64,000 bases of DNA from JAWKJY01 sp041393535. Its GTDB lineage: Bacteria > Actinomycetota > Thermoleophilia > Gaiellales > Gaiellaceae. A program made the translations under genes and the position numbers. The stretch covers positions 620,001 through 684,000 of the forward strand of contig JAWKJY010000001.1 in NCBI GenBank assembly GCA_041393535.1, read 5' to 3'. The notes under the pieces are model-generated. The model saw only the letters and a list, made by a program, of their open reading frames with translations, was not told the DNA's origin and did no database searches. Positions 27,189-34,804 of the stretch are shown here, one piece after another (the stretch's first letter is position 1; every line of letters starts with the position of its first letter).

Positions 27189-27692
27189 AGGCGCTACGAC
27201 CGCGACACGCTGCAGGCGCTGCTCGACGGGACGCTCCCGTTCGACCGCCTCCACACGATGCTCTCCGACCACAAGGACGCCGACCGCTTCCGGGCGATGC
27301 TCGCGCTCCACCAGGAGGCCGTGCCCTGGGACGACCGGATCCTGATCCCGTACGGCGAGCACCTCTACGTCGTCCAGAAGCCGGACGGCGCCCGCGTGGT
27401 CAAGTGCCGCTGCGGGCACGAGCTCTGCGACGTCCGGACGAACTGGAAGCTCGAGGCGCTCGTGCACGTGCGCGACACGGAGGAGCGGCTGCGCGAGCTC
27501 TACCCGGCGCCGATGCACTGCGACCCCGAGTGGATGAACCTGCGCGAGTACCTGTGCCCCGGCTGCGCGACGCTGCTCGAGGTCGAGGCCGTCCCGCCCG
27601 GCTACCCGGTCGTCTTCGACTTCCAGCCGGACATCGACGGCTTCTACCGCGACTGGCTCGGCGAGCCGCTCGACGCGCCGCCGCCCGCGTAG
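27186..27692 (+). CDS. acxC: Acetone carboxylase gamma subunit-like zinc protein
   Basis: A 168-residue protein matching the small subunit of acetone carboxylase. It has a CRCGHELCD cluster near residue 78 and a CPGC pair near 122, together forming a probable zinc site. NWKLEALVHVRDTEERLRELYP between them is a family segment, and DFQPDIDGFYRDWLG ends the fold. The GTG start at 27186 overlaps the expected end of acxB. Its presence is the strongest sign that the preceding two genes encode a carboxylase rather than a hydantoinase. Confidence 0.8.
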   Translation: MRRYDRDTLQALLDGTLPFDRLHTMLSDHKDADRFRAMLALHQEAVPWDDRILIPYGEHLYVVQKPDGARVVKCRCGHELCDVRTNWKLEALVHVRDTEERLRELYPAPMHCDPEWMNLREYLCPGCATLLEVEAVPPGYPVVFDFQPDIDGFYRDWLGEPLDAPPPA

Positions 27693-27760
27693 AGCCGGGA
27701 GCGGGGCGGCCGGGTATCCTGCGCCAACCCGATCCCAGGGACGAGAGGACGACGACCGCG

Positions 27761-28801
27761 ATGAGCTCCGCCATCATCGAGCAGCGCGCAGCCGAGGGCG
27801 CCCGGCCTGCGATCGCGATCCGGCGCGCAGGCGAGCGGCACGTGCTCGTCGAGTACGGCGAGATGACCTTCGACCTGGCGCTGAACTTCTACGCGCTCGC
27901 GGTTCACGACGAGCTGACGGCGCACCCGATCCCCGGCTTCGTCGAGAGCTCGCCCGGCTTCCGCACCGTGCTCGTCCAGTTCGACCCGGCCGTGCTCGCG
28001 CCGGCGGACCTGGTCGACCACCTGCGCGCCGTCCACGACCGCACCGACCCCGGGAACATGGTCGTGCCGAGCCGCGTGATCCACCTGCCGATCGCGTTCG
28101 ACGACTCCCAGACGCGAGCCGCCATCGCCCGCTACATCAACACGATCCGCAAGGACGCGCCCAACTGCGAGGGCGGCAACAACATCGACTACATGGTCCG
28201 GTACAACGGCCTGTCCGACCGGGAGGAGCTCTACCACAAGGTGCTCGAGACCGAGCACTGGGCGGGCTTCATCGGCTTCTTCCCCGGCCTGCCGTTCATG
28301 TTCCCGCTCGACCCGCGCGACGCGGTGATCGTGCCGAAGTTCAACCCGACGCGCACGTGGACGGCCGAGGGCAGCGTCGGCCTCGGCGGCCCGTGCTGGG
28401 CGATCTACTGCGTCGAGTCGGCGGGCGGCTACCAGCTCGTCGGGCGGACGATCCCGATCTACGACATCCAGCAGCGCAACGCGGTCTTCAAGGAGAACCC
28501 GCTGCTCGTGCGCGCGGGCGACCGCGTGAAGTTCCACCGGGTGAGCGAGGACGAGATCCTCCAGGGCTTCGAGGACGTCCACGCCGACCGCTACCGCTAC
28601 CGGATCGAGGACGCGCCGTTCGAGGTCGCCTCCTACCTGAGCTGGCGGGAGACGGTGAAGGAGGAGGCGGCCGGGTCGAGCGCCGCCGCCTCGAGGCCGC
28701 CGCCAAGACCCCCGTCCCTAGAACGTGCTCCGTCTCGAAACTCGCTCGGGTCCTTGCGGCTGCAACGCTCCGCCAGGCTGCGTCCTCGGCGGCACCCGTA
28801 G
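27761..28801 (+). CDS. pxpB: 5-oxoprolinase subunit B-like (urea carboxylase CT C/D domain)
   Basis: PxpB/KipI family, the domain that forms half of the carboxyltransferase part of urea carboxylase. ATG 27761. Landmarks: VEYGEMTFDLALNFYALAV, PGFRTVLVQFDP, VIHLPIAFDDSQTRAAIARY, GFIGFFPGLPFMFPL and GLGGPCWAIYCVESAGGYQLVGRT. The last ~35 residues are low-complexity and run into a long inverted repeat (28721-28892), so the true C-terminus is uncertain. A one-base correction near 28675 would give ARVERRRLEAAAKTP instead. Partner genes pxpC, accB-like and accC-like follow. Confidence 0.82.
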   Translation: MSSAIIEQRAAEGARPAIAIRRAGERHVLVEYGEMTFDLALNFYALAVHDELTAHPIPGFVESSPGFRTVLVQFDPAVLAPADLVDHLRAVHDRTDPGNMVVPSRVIHLPIAFDDSQTRAAIARYINTIRKDAPNCEGGNNIDYMVRYNGLSDREELYHKVLETEHWAGFIGFFPGLPFMFPLDPRDAVIVPKFNPTRTWTAEGSVGLGGPCWAIYCVESAGGYQLVGRTIPIYDIQQRNAVFKENPLLVRAGDRVKFHRVSEDEILQGFEDVHADRYRYRIEDAPFEVASYLSWRETVKEEAAGSSAAASRPPPRPPSLERAPSRNSLGSLRLQRSARLRPRRHP

Positions 28802-28892
28802 CCTCCGGCTACGACCGCCGCCTGCGTCCTTGCCTGGCGGGCGTTTCGCGTGCCAGGATCGGCGAGCGACTTCCGAGACGGAACACCAGGAG
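28721..28892. repeat. Long imperfect inverted repeat (MITE/REP-like)
   Basis: About 170 bases between pxpB and pxpC fold back on themselves. The outer arms are CCGTCTCGAAACTCGCTCG (28730-28748) and CGAGCGACTTCCGAGACGG (28863-28881). Inner matching segments carry CGCCAGG/CCTGGCG. The centre is the perfect GTAGCC-TCC-GGCTAC at 28798-28812. No open frame fits it. It may be a small non-autonomous mobile element or an operon hairpin. Confidence 0.5.
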
Positions 28893-28900
28893 CGCGCGTG

Positions 28901-29884
28901 ATGAGCAGGTCGATCGAGATCCTCGAGGCCGGCATCCAGACGACCGTCCAGGACTACCCGGGGCGGCGCGGGATGCAGGCGCTCGGCTTCTTCCCGGCGG
29001 GCCCCGTCGACCACCTCGCGCATCGCGCCGCGAACCTGGCCGTCGGCAACGACGTCTCGGCCGCGACGTTCGAGGTGACGCTGGGCGGCTTCGCGATCCG
29101 CCTCGACGCGGACGCGACCGTGGCCGTCTGCGGCGCGCCGGTCGACGTCACCGTCGCGGGCGAGCCCCTGCCGCTCTGGGAAGGACGCCGCGTCGCGGCC
29201 GGCAGCGAGCTGCGCGTCGGCATCACGCCCGGCCCGGGCTTCCGCGTCTACGTCGCCGTCTCCGGCGGGGTCGACGTGCCGGTGCTCTTCGGCTCGCGCG
29301 CCACGTACACCATGGGCGCGCTCGGCGGCCACGAGGGCCGGCCGCTCGCGAACGGCGACGTGCTGCCCCTCGGGGCCGACGCCGGCGACGGCGTGGCCCG
29401 CCGCCTGCGCGAGGCCGCCCGCCCGGCCTACGCGCGCGAGTGGGAGATCGAGGTCGTCCGCGGCCCGCACGCCGACCCGGACTTCCTCGCCGCCGGGGAC
29501 GTCGAGCAGCTCCTCTCGCGCAGCTGGAAGGTCGACCGCAACTCGAACCGCACGGGCATCCGGCTCGAGCCCGCGAGCTTCGCCTGGGCGCGCACCACGG
29601 GCGGCATCGCGGGCGGCCACCCGTCGAACATCCTCGACAACCCGTACCCGGTCGGCGCCGTGAACGTGAACGGCGACCTGCCGGTGATCCTCGGCCCCGA
29701 CGGGCCGACCGCCGGCGGCTTCGTCTGCCCGCTGACGATCGCGCACGCGGGCTTCTGGAAGGTCGGGCAGCTGCGCCCCGTCGGGGACACCGTCCGCTTC
29801 CGCGAGGTCTCCGTCGACGAGGCGATCGAGCTCGACCGGGCGCTCGACGCGAGCCTCACCGCCGCCAGCCTCGAGACCGTCTGA
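28901..29884 (+). CDS. pxpC: 5-oxoprolinase subunit C-like (urea carboxylase CT A/B domain)
   Basis: A 327-residue PxpC/KipA-family protein, the other half of the urea carboxylase carboxyltransferase domain. It opens IEILEAGIQTTVQDYPGRRGMQALGFFPAGP, the normal start of the family. Further landmarks are TFEVTLGGFAIRL, VAVSGGVDVPVLFGSRATY, SNRTGIRLE and a GHPSNILDNPYPVGAVNVNGD segment. ATG 28901. With PxpB it forms a heteromeric hydrolase or, with the biotin proteins immediately downstream, a carboxyltransferase-type complex. Confidence 0.88.
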   Translation: MSRSIEILEAGIQTTVQDYPGRRGMQALGFFPAGPVDHLAHRAANLAVGNDVSAATFEVTLGGFAIRLDADATVAVCGAPVDVTVAGEPLPLWEGRRVAAGSELRVGITPGPGFRVYVAVSGGVDVPVLFGSRATYTMGALGGHEGRPLANGDVLPLGADAGDGVARRLREAARPAYAREWEIEVVRGPHADPDFLAAGDVEQLLSRSWKVDRNSNRTGIRLEPASFAWARTTGGIAGGHPSNILDNPYPVGAVNVNGDLPVILGPDGPTAGGFVCPLTIAHAGFWKVGQLRPVGDTVRFREVSVDEAIELDRALDASLTAASLETV

Positions 29885-29899
29885 CGAGAAGGAGCGCCG

Positions 29900-30139
29900 A
29901 TGGCCAGGACCGTGAAGTCGCCGTATCCCGGGACGTTCTACCGCCGGCCGAGCCCGGACGTCGACGAGTACGCGACCGAGGGCCAGGCGGTCAGCGCGGG
30001 CGACACCGTCGGTCTCGTCGAGATCATGAAGAACTTCCACGAGGTCAAGGCCGACCAGGACGGCGTGATCGCGCGCTTCCTCGTCGAGAACGAGGACCTG
30101 GTCGAGGCCGGCCAGGACGTCGTCGAGCTCGAGGACTAG
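29900..30139 (+). CDS. Stand-alone biotin carboxyl carrier protein
   Basis: A 79-residue biotinyl domain with the acceptor lysine in VEIMKNFHEV (the common form is AMKM). It lacks the long N-terminal extension of fatty-acid AccB proteins, so it is a minimal carrier. It sits 15 bases after pxpC and 9 bases before the biotin carboxylase. No AccA/AccD carboxyltransferase is present here; the adjacent PxpB/PxpC pair are homologues of the urea carboxylase transferase domain. A carrier serving that complex is the natural reading (inference). Confidence 0.88.
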   Translation: MARTVKSPYPGTFYRRPSPDVDEYATEGQAVSAGDTVGLVEIMKNFHEVKADQDGVIARFLVENEDLVEAGQDVVELED

Positions 30140-30148
30140 GCGCCGGCC

Positions 30149-31480
30149 GTGCGCAAGGTCCTGGTCGCAAACCGCGGCGAGATCGCCGTCCGCGTGATCC
30201 GGGCCTGTCGCGAGCTCGGCCTGGCGTCGGTCGCCGTCCACTCGACCGCGGACGCCGAGGCGCTGCACGTCCGCCTCGCGGACGAGGCCGTCGAGATCGG
30301 GAAGCCGCGGCCGCGCGACAGCTACCTGAACGTCGACGCGCTGCTCGAGGCGTGTCGCGCGACCGGTGCGGACGCCGTCCATCCCGGCTACGGCTTCCTC
30401 GCCGAGAACGCCGCGTTCGCGCGCGCCCTGCGCGACGCCGGGATCACGTTCGTCGGGCCGTCGCCGGAGGTGATCGACCGGATGGGCGACAAGGCCGCCG
30501 CGCGGCGGATCGCGCGCGAGGCGCAGGTGCCGACCGTCCCCGGCGTCGACGGGATCGCCGACGCGGACGACGCCGTGCGCGCCGCCGCGGAGATCGGCTA
30601 CCCGGTGATGGTCAAGGCCGCAGCCGGTGGGGGCGGGCGCGGCATCCGCATCGCCGCGAGCGAGGAGGAGCTGCGCCAGGCCGTCGGCCAGGCCGCCGCC
30701 GAGGCCGAGTCCGCCTTCGGCGACGGCTCTCTCTACCTCGAGAAGCTGCTCGTCGGCGCGCGGCACGTCGAGGTGCAGGTGCTCGGCGACGGGCACGACG
30801 CGATCCACGTGTTCGAGCGCGAGTGCTCGCTCCAGCGACGGCGCCAGAAGATCCTCGAGGAGTCCCCGTCGACGGCCCTCGACGACGCGACGCGGCGCGA
30901 GCTGTGCGAGTCCGCCGCCCGCCTCGCGCGCTCCGTCGGCTACGCGGGCGCGGGGACGCTCGAGTACCTGCTCGACGCGAGCGGCGACTTCTACTTCATC
31001 GAGATGAACACCCGCATCCAGGTCGAGCACCCGGTGAGCGAGATGGTCACGGGGATCGACCTGGTCAAGGAGCAGCTCCGGATCGCGGCCGGCGGGCGGC
31101 TCGTCCACCGCCAGGAGGACGTCGTCCAGCGCGGGCACGCGATCGAGTTCCGGATCAACGCCGAGGACCCGGACAACGGCTTCATGCCCTCGCCGGGGAC
31201 GATCGAGCGGCTCGAGCTGCCCGGCGGGCCGGGCGTCCGCGTCGACAGCGCCGCCTACGCGGGCTGGACGATCCCGCCGTTCTACGACTCGCTCGTCGGC
31301 AAGCTGATCGTCTGGGGCGAGGATCGTACCGAGGCGATCGCCCGCGGCCGGCGAGCCCTCTCCGAGCTGCGGGTGGACGGCGTCTCGACCACGACGGCCC
31401 TCCACCTGCGCCTGCTCGACGACCCGGACGTCCAGGCGGGCGCCGTGGACGTCGCCTGGCTCGAGCGCTGGCTCGGCTGA
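30149..31480 (+). CDS. accC: Biotin carboxylase subunit
   Basis: A 443-residue ATP-grasp enzyme that carboxylates biotin. Landmarks: MRKVLVANRGEIAVRVIRAC, HPGYGFLAENAAFA, the glycine-rich loop KAAAGGGGRGIRI, HVEVQVLGDGHDAIHVFERECSLQRRRQK split across the central domain, and the catalytic EMNTRIQVEHPVSE. GTG start at 30149. It ends 1 base before the convergent DUF4188 gene. It probably works with the carrier and PxpB/PxpC upstream rather than in fatty acid synthesis (inference from the operon). Confidence 0.92.
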   Translation: MRKVLVANRGEIAVRVIRACRELGLASVAVHSTADAEALHVRLADEAVEIGKPRPRDSYLNVDALLEACRATGADAVHPGYGFLAENAAFARALRDAGITFVGPSPEVIDRMGDKAAARRIAREAQVPTVPGVDGIADADDAVRAAAEIGYPVMVKAAAGGGGRGIRIAASEEELRQAVGQAAAEAESAFGDGSLYLEKLLVGARHVEVQVLGDGHDAIHVFERECSLQRRRQKILEESPSTALDDATRRELCESAARLARSVGYAGAGTLEYLLDASGDFYFIEMNTRIQVEHPVSEMVTGIDLVKEQLRIAAGGRLVHRQEDVVQRGHAIEFRINAEDPDNGFMPSPGTIERLELPGGPGVRVDSAAYAGWTIPPFYDSLVGKLIVWGEDRTEAIARGRRALSELRVDGVSTTTALHLRLLDDPDVQAGAVDVAWLERWLG

Positions 31481-31984
31481 TCAGCGCTCGCCGTAGAGCT
31501 CGTCCTCGCGGACGGCGGGCGCCGCGGCCGGCTCGCCCCGCCCGAGGCGCCGGCGCGAGCCGAACATGCTCCCGCGCGCGGGCACGGGCTCGACGACCTT
31601 CAGCAGGCCGATCGGGCTCGCGCCCATGTTCAGGTAGACGGACTCGAACCCGCCCCGGCGCGTGTACGTCTCGTGCCAGAAGCCGGTGCCGCGCGTGTCG
31701 CGCACGTAGGCCTGCCACCACGCCTGGTGCGGCAGCTCGCGGGCCCAGCGCTCGAGCGAGTCGAAGTCGCGCCAGTACTGGCGCATCGCCAGGTGGCGCG
31801 GGGAGACGACGAGGTTCTCGTGCAGCAGCAGCCCGTCGGGGCGGGCCAGCACGGACCTCCTGATCTGCGGGCCGAACGAGAGCAGCGTCCGCAGCCCGCG
31901 CAGGGAGTGGGCGCGCATCCCGAGCAGGATCACGACGAGGTCGGGGAAGTCGTCCAGGTCGACGGTGGTGCGCTCGACCGCCAT
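31481..31984 (-). CDS. DUF4188-type protein (monooxygenase/dehydratase-like)
   Basis: A 167-residue protein that matches the DUF4188 pattern: VVILLGMRAHSLRGLRTLLS, MRQYWRDFDSLERWARELPH, QAWWQAYVRDTRGTGFWHE and SVYLNMGASPIGLLKV. Members have a ferredoxin-like fold and are often annotated as monooxygenases or relatives of phenylacetaldoxime dehydratase, with no firm activity. ATG 31984. It is convergent with the carboxylase operon and adjoins it without a gap, and is divergent from the ADC-like gene. Confidence 0.65.
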   Translation of the reverse strand: MAVERTTVDLDDFPDLVVILLGMRAHSLRGLRTLLSFGPQIRRSVLARPDGLLLHENLVVSPRHLAMRQYWRDFDSLERWARELPHQAWWQAYVRDTRGTGFWHETYTRRGGFESVYLNMGASPIGLLKVVEPVPARGSMFGSRRRLGRGEPAAAPAVREDELYGER

Positions 31985-32091
31985 CTCGGCTCCTGTCTCG
32001 GGTAGGTCGGCAGGGTCGGGGCGAAGGGTAGGCGTGCGGGCCGGGGGTGTGGAATGATCCCGCGCCAGGCACCGACGGGACGGAGGACGGG

Positions 32092-32787
32092 ATGCTCCAC
32101 GCGCCGCAGCTGATCACGAACGCCCGGATGCTCTACCTCGTCTGGCGTCCGGCCGACCCGGCCGCCTCTGCGGCGCTCCTCCCCGACGGGCTCGCGCCGG
32201 CGGAACCGCCGGCCGTCTACCTCAACCAGTACGTCGTCGACGATCCGTTGCAGACCTCGAACGGCGCCGACCCGGACGGCTTCGGGGCGTACTCGCTGAC
32301 CTACCTCGGAGTCGATCTCGGCGGCCTCGTCACCGAGGCGGGCGTGCCGGGGCGCTTCTGGACGCACTACTGGAATTCGTCGCCGAGCATGATCCGCTAC
32401 GCGCTCGACCACGGCGTGCCCGCGACGGCGGGGGAGACGCGGCTCGATCTCGACGGCGACACGCTCGTCGCCCGGAGCATCGTGGACGGCGCCGAGGTGA
32501 TCCGGACGACGGCGCGGGCGCGCGTCGGCTCACCGACCCGTGCGACCGGGCAGCTGCGCTACGTGACGCAGGTCGGCGGCGATCTCGTCAGCGGCCGCTA
32601 CCCGTTCGTCGCCGACCTCGCCGAGCACTTCGAGGTCGTGTCGCTCGAGTTCCTCGGCGACGCGGGCGGCGTCTCGGCGCTGCGGCCGGCCGACCCGCTC
32701 GAGGTGACGTTCGGGTTCTACTCGGAGGCGATCACCTTCTGCTACCCGGGCGGCGAGGGCCCGCTCGGCTCGGCGCACGGGTCGTAG
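32092..32787 (+). CDS. Acetoacetate decarboxylase-like protein lacking lysine
   Basis: A 231-residue protein resembling the acetoacetate decarboxylase superfamily (RMLYLVWRPADPAASAALLP, YLNQYVVDDPLQTS, FGAYSLTYLGVDL, TFGFYSEAITFCYPGG). It contains no lysine at all, so it cannot use the Schiff-base mechanism of true ADC. A lactonase, cyclase or binding role is more likely. ATG 32092 has a CGGAGG site and is preferred to an in-frame GTG at 32047, which lies in the promoter region (TGGAATGAT). Neighbourhood to an acetone carboxylase is suggestive only. Confidence 0.55.
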   Translation: MLHAPQLITNARMLYLVWRPADPAASAALLPDGLAPAEPPAVYLNQYVVDDPLQTSNGADPDGFGAYSLTYLGVDLGGLVTEAGVPGRFWTHYWNSSPSMIRYALDHGVPATAGETRLDLDGDTLVARSIVDGAEVIRTTARARVGSPTRATGQLRYVTQVGGDLVSGRYPFVADLAEHFEVVSLEFLGDAGGVSALRPADPLEVTFGFYSEAITFCYPGGEGPLGSAHGS

Positions 32788-33041
32788 CGCGCGGCGAGCG
32801 CGGCGACGGGCTCGCGCCGCGCGCGGCCAGGGGCGAGCCGGCTGCAAGGGCCGGGTGTGCACGAGGATTCACACGATCGGCACGCCTCCGTGACGGTCCG
32901 GGCACGCGCTCGGCGCTAGCGTTCGCAGCGGGTGGCGGGGGGAGACTTCCCCTCCCAGGGTGGGGATGATCGCGCGCGCGGGTCTACCCGGAAGGCCGGA
33001 GGCCGGGAGGTGCGGCGGCGAGCGGCTGTCGGCGCGGCCGG

Positions 33042-33799
33042 CTAGTGCGACGCGAGCGGCGCGAGCGTCGCGCCCGCGTCCTCGAGGGCCCGGCGGACCG
33101 CGGTGGCGATCGCGACCGCGTTCGGCGCGTCGCCGTGGATGCAGATGCTCCGGGTCGGCACCGTGATGTCCGTCCCGGCGGTCGTCGTCACCTGCTCGGT
33201 CGTCGCGAGGCGCGCCGCCCGGCGACCCATCTCCTCCGGCTCGCGCACCTGCTTCACCCGCTCGAGCACGAGTCGGCCTCGCCGTCGTAGTCGAGGTCGA
33301 CGTAGCCCTCGGGCACGAAGCGGATCCCGGCCCTCGCGCACGCGGCCTCGGCGTTCGCGCCGGCGAGCAGGAAGACCACGCCGTCGCCGAGCGCCGCCGT
33401 CGCGTCCACGGCCGCCGCGGCGATCTCGGCGTCCTCCATGATCATCGTGTAGAGGATCCCGTGCGGCTTCACGTGCTGCAGCCGGCCGCCCGCCGCCTCC
33501 GCGAACGCCTTCATCGCGCCTGCCTGGTAGAGGACGTAGTCGTAGAGCTCGTCCGGCCGGACGGCCATCCGGCGGCGCCCGAAGCCGATCAGGTCGGGCA
33601 GGCCGACGTGCGCGCCGATGCCGACCCCGTGCTCGAGCGCGATCGCGACGGTCTGCCGCATCTGGTGCGCGTCGCCGCCGTGGAAGCCGCACGCGATGTT
33701 CGCCGAGGTGAGCTGCGGCATCAGGCTCGCGTCGTCCCCCAGCACCCAGCGGCCGAACGACTCGCCCATGTCCGCGTTCAGATCGATCGTCCGTCCCAT
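33042..33799 (-). CDS. pxpA: 5-oxoprolinase subunit A (LamB/YcsF), frameshifted
   Basis: About 252 residues after repair. Starts MGRTIDLNADMGESFGRW, followed by NIACGFHGGDAHQMRQTV, GAHVGLPDLIGFGRRRM and VKPHGILYTMI, the family signatures. The frame breaks at about 33271, where GEAD should continue LVLERVKQVREPEEM; CACGAGTCGG should probably read CACGAGGTCGG. The other frame carries SICIHGDAPNAVAIATAVR to the end. PxpA with PxpB and PxpC hydrolyses 5-oxoproline using ATP. Its gene is 3 kb from pxpBC and on the other strand. ATG 33799, TAGAAT -10 at 33827-33832. Confidence 0.87.
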
Positions 33800-33826
33800 C
33801 GCTCCACCTCCGCCGTCGGGGTGGCG

Positions 33827-33832
33827 ATTCTA
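33827..33832 (-). promoter_or_regulatory. -10 element of pxpA
   Basis: TAGAAT on the minus strand, 27 bases before the ATG at 33799. A possible ribosome site GGAGGTGG lies between. Confidence 0.5.
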
Positions 33833-33851
33833 CGCGGGCCCGGGTGCCCCG

Positions 33852-33954
33852 GACGGTCGACTCCACGGGATCGCCGGGGCCGGGGCCGGGGTCGGCAGCG
33901 TCCGGTGGCGGCCGGGCCGGCAGCCGGCCGCACGAGCGCGCGGAGTCGACCGTC
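33852..33954. promoter_or_regulatory. Inverted operator-like pair between pxpA and SDR
   Basis: GACGGTCGACTCC at 33852-33864 and its exact complement at 33942-33954, 77 bases apart. One copy lies where the pxpA -35 is expected; the other abuts the TAGACT -10 (33955-33960) of the divergent SDR. Confidence 0.45.
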
Positions 33955-33967
33955 TAGACTCCCGGGC

Positions 33968-34732
33968 GTGCAGCTCGAGGGACTGACCACGCTCGTGACC
34001 GGCGCCTCGCGCGGGATCGGTCGCGCGACCGCGCTCGCGTACGCCCGCGAGGGCGCCGACGTGATCGTCCACTGCGGGCGCGCCCGCGCCGAGGCCGACG
34101 CGGTCGCCGACGAGGTCCGCGCCCTGGGGCGTCGCGCCGAGGTCGTCCAGGCGGACGTCGCCGAGGAGGCCGACGTCGCCCGGCTCGCCGAGGCCGTCGG
34201 CGCCTTCTGCGGTGAGCGCGGCCTGGACGTCCTGCTGAACAACGCGGGGATCTACCCGGCGGCGTCGATCGACGAGGTCGAGGTGGCCGAGTTCGACCGG
34301 ATGATGGCGGTGAACGTGCGAGGGCCGTTCCTGGTCACGCGGGCGCTGCTGCCGCTGCTCCGCCAGGCCGCCGGGCGGACGGGCCGCGCGCGCGTGATCT
34401 CGATCTCCAGCGTGATCCCGTACCTCGGGCTGCCGGGCTTCTTCGCCTACGCGACCTCGAAGGCCGCGCTCTCCGGGTTCACCCACGCGCTCGCGTACGA
34501 GCTCGGGCCCGAGGGCATCACGGCGAACAACGTCGTCCCGAGCATGGTCGCCACCGACCACGTGAACGAGTCGTTCGACGGCTGGGAGGAGCCGATCGTC
34601 GCGACGCAGGCGGTCAAGCGGCCGCAGCAGCCCGAGGATCTGACCGGCTCGCTCGTCTTCCTCGCCTCGGCCGCGAGCGACTGGGTCACGGGCCAGACGA
34701 TCGTGGCCGCCGGCGGCCGCGTCCTCACCTAG
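33968..34732 (+). CDS. SDR family oxidoreductase
   Basis: A 254-residue classical short-chain dehydrogenase/reductase: TGASRGIGRATALAYAREGA, a VHCGRARAE strand suggesting NADP(H), NNAGIYPA, and the catalytic Ser and YATSK in ISISSVIPYLGLPGFFAYATSK read as two motifs. The C-terminal VFLASAASDWVTGQTIVAAGG is typical of 3-oxoacyl reductase-like members. GTG 33968 lies 7 bases after TAGACT (leaderless). Divergent from pxpA and 72 bases before hyuA, so it may belong to the hydantoin/oxoprolinase region. Substrate unknown. Confidence 0.83.
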   Translation: MQLEGLTTLVTGASRGIGRATALAYAREGADVIVHCGRARAEADAVADEVRALGRRAEVVQADVAEEADVARLAEAVGAFCGERGLDVLLNNAGIYPAASIDEVEVAEFDRMMAVNVRGPFLVTRALLPLLRQAAGRTGRARVISISSVIPYLGLPGFFAYATSKAALSGFTHALAYELGPEGITANNVVPSMVATDHVNESFDGWEEPIVATQAVKRPQQPEDLTGSLVFLASAASDWVTGQTIVAAGGRVLT

Positions 34733-34788
34733 CCGCGCACCGACCGGACGGCCCGCGCGTCGGGTCGCGGCGGCGGCGCGAGCCGCCA

Positions 34789-34794
34789 TAGAAT
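34789..34794 (+). promoter_or_regulatory. -10 element of hyuA operon
   Basis: TAGAAT, 10 bases before the ATG at 34805. Nearly leaderless. Confidence 0.5.
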
Positions 34795-34804
34795 CGCCGG
34801 CAGT

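Noticed and set aside
24959..28801. Apparent single 1280-residue protein joining acetone carboxylase alpha to PxpB
   Set aside because: The middle 190 residues are an out-of-frame reading of the gamma subunit gene; a one-base loss at the end of alpha explains the run-through.
32788..33041. Possible small gene between the ADC-like gene and pxpA
   Set aside because: Only short GC-rich frames without promoter, ribosome site or recognisable protein pattern; an imperfect GC hairpin near 32787-32824 is probably a terminator.
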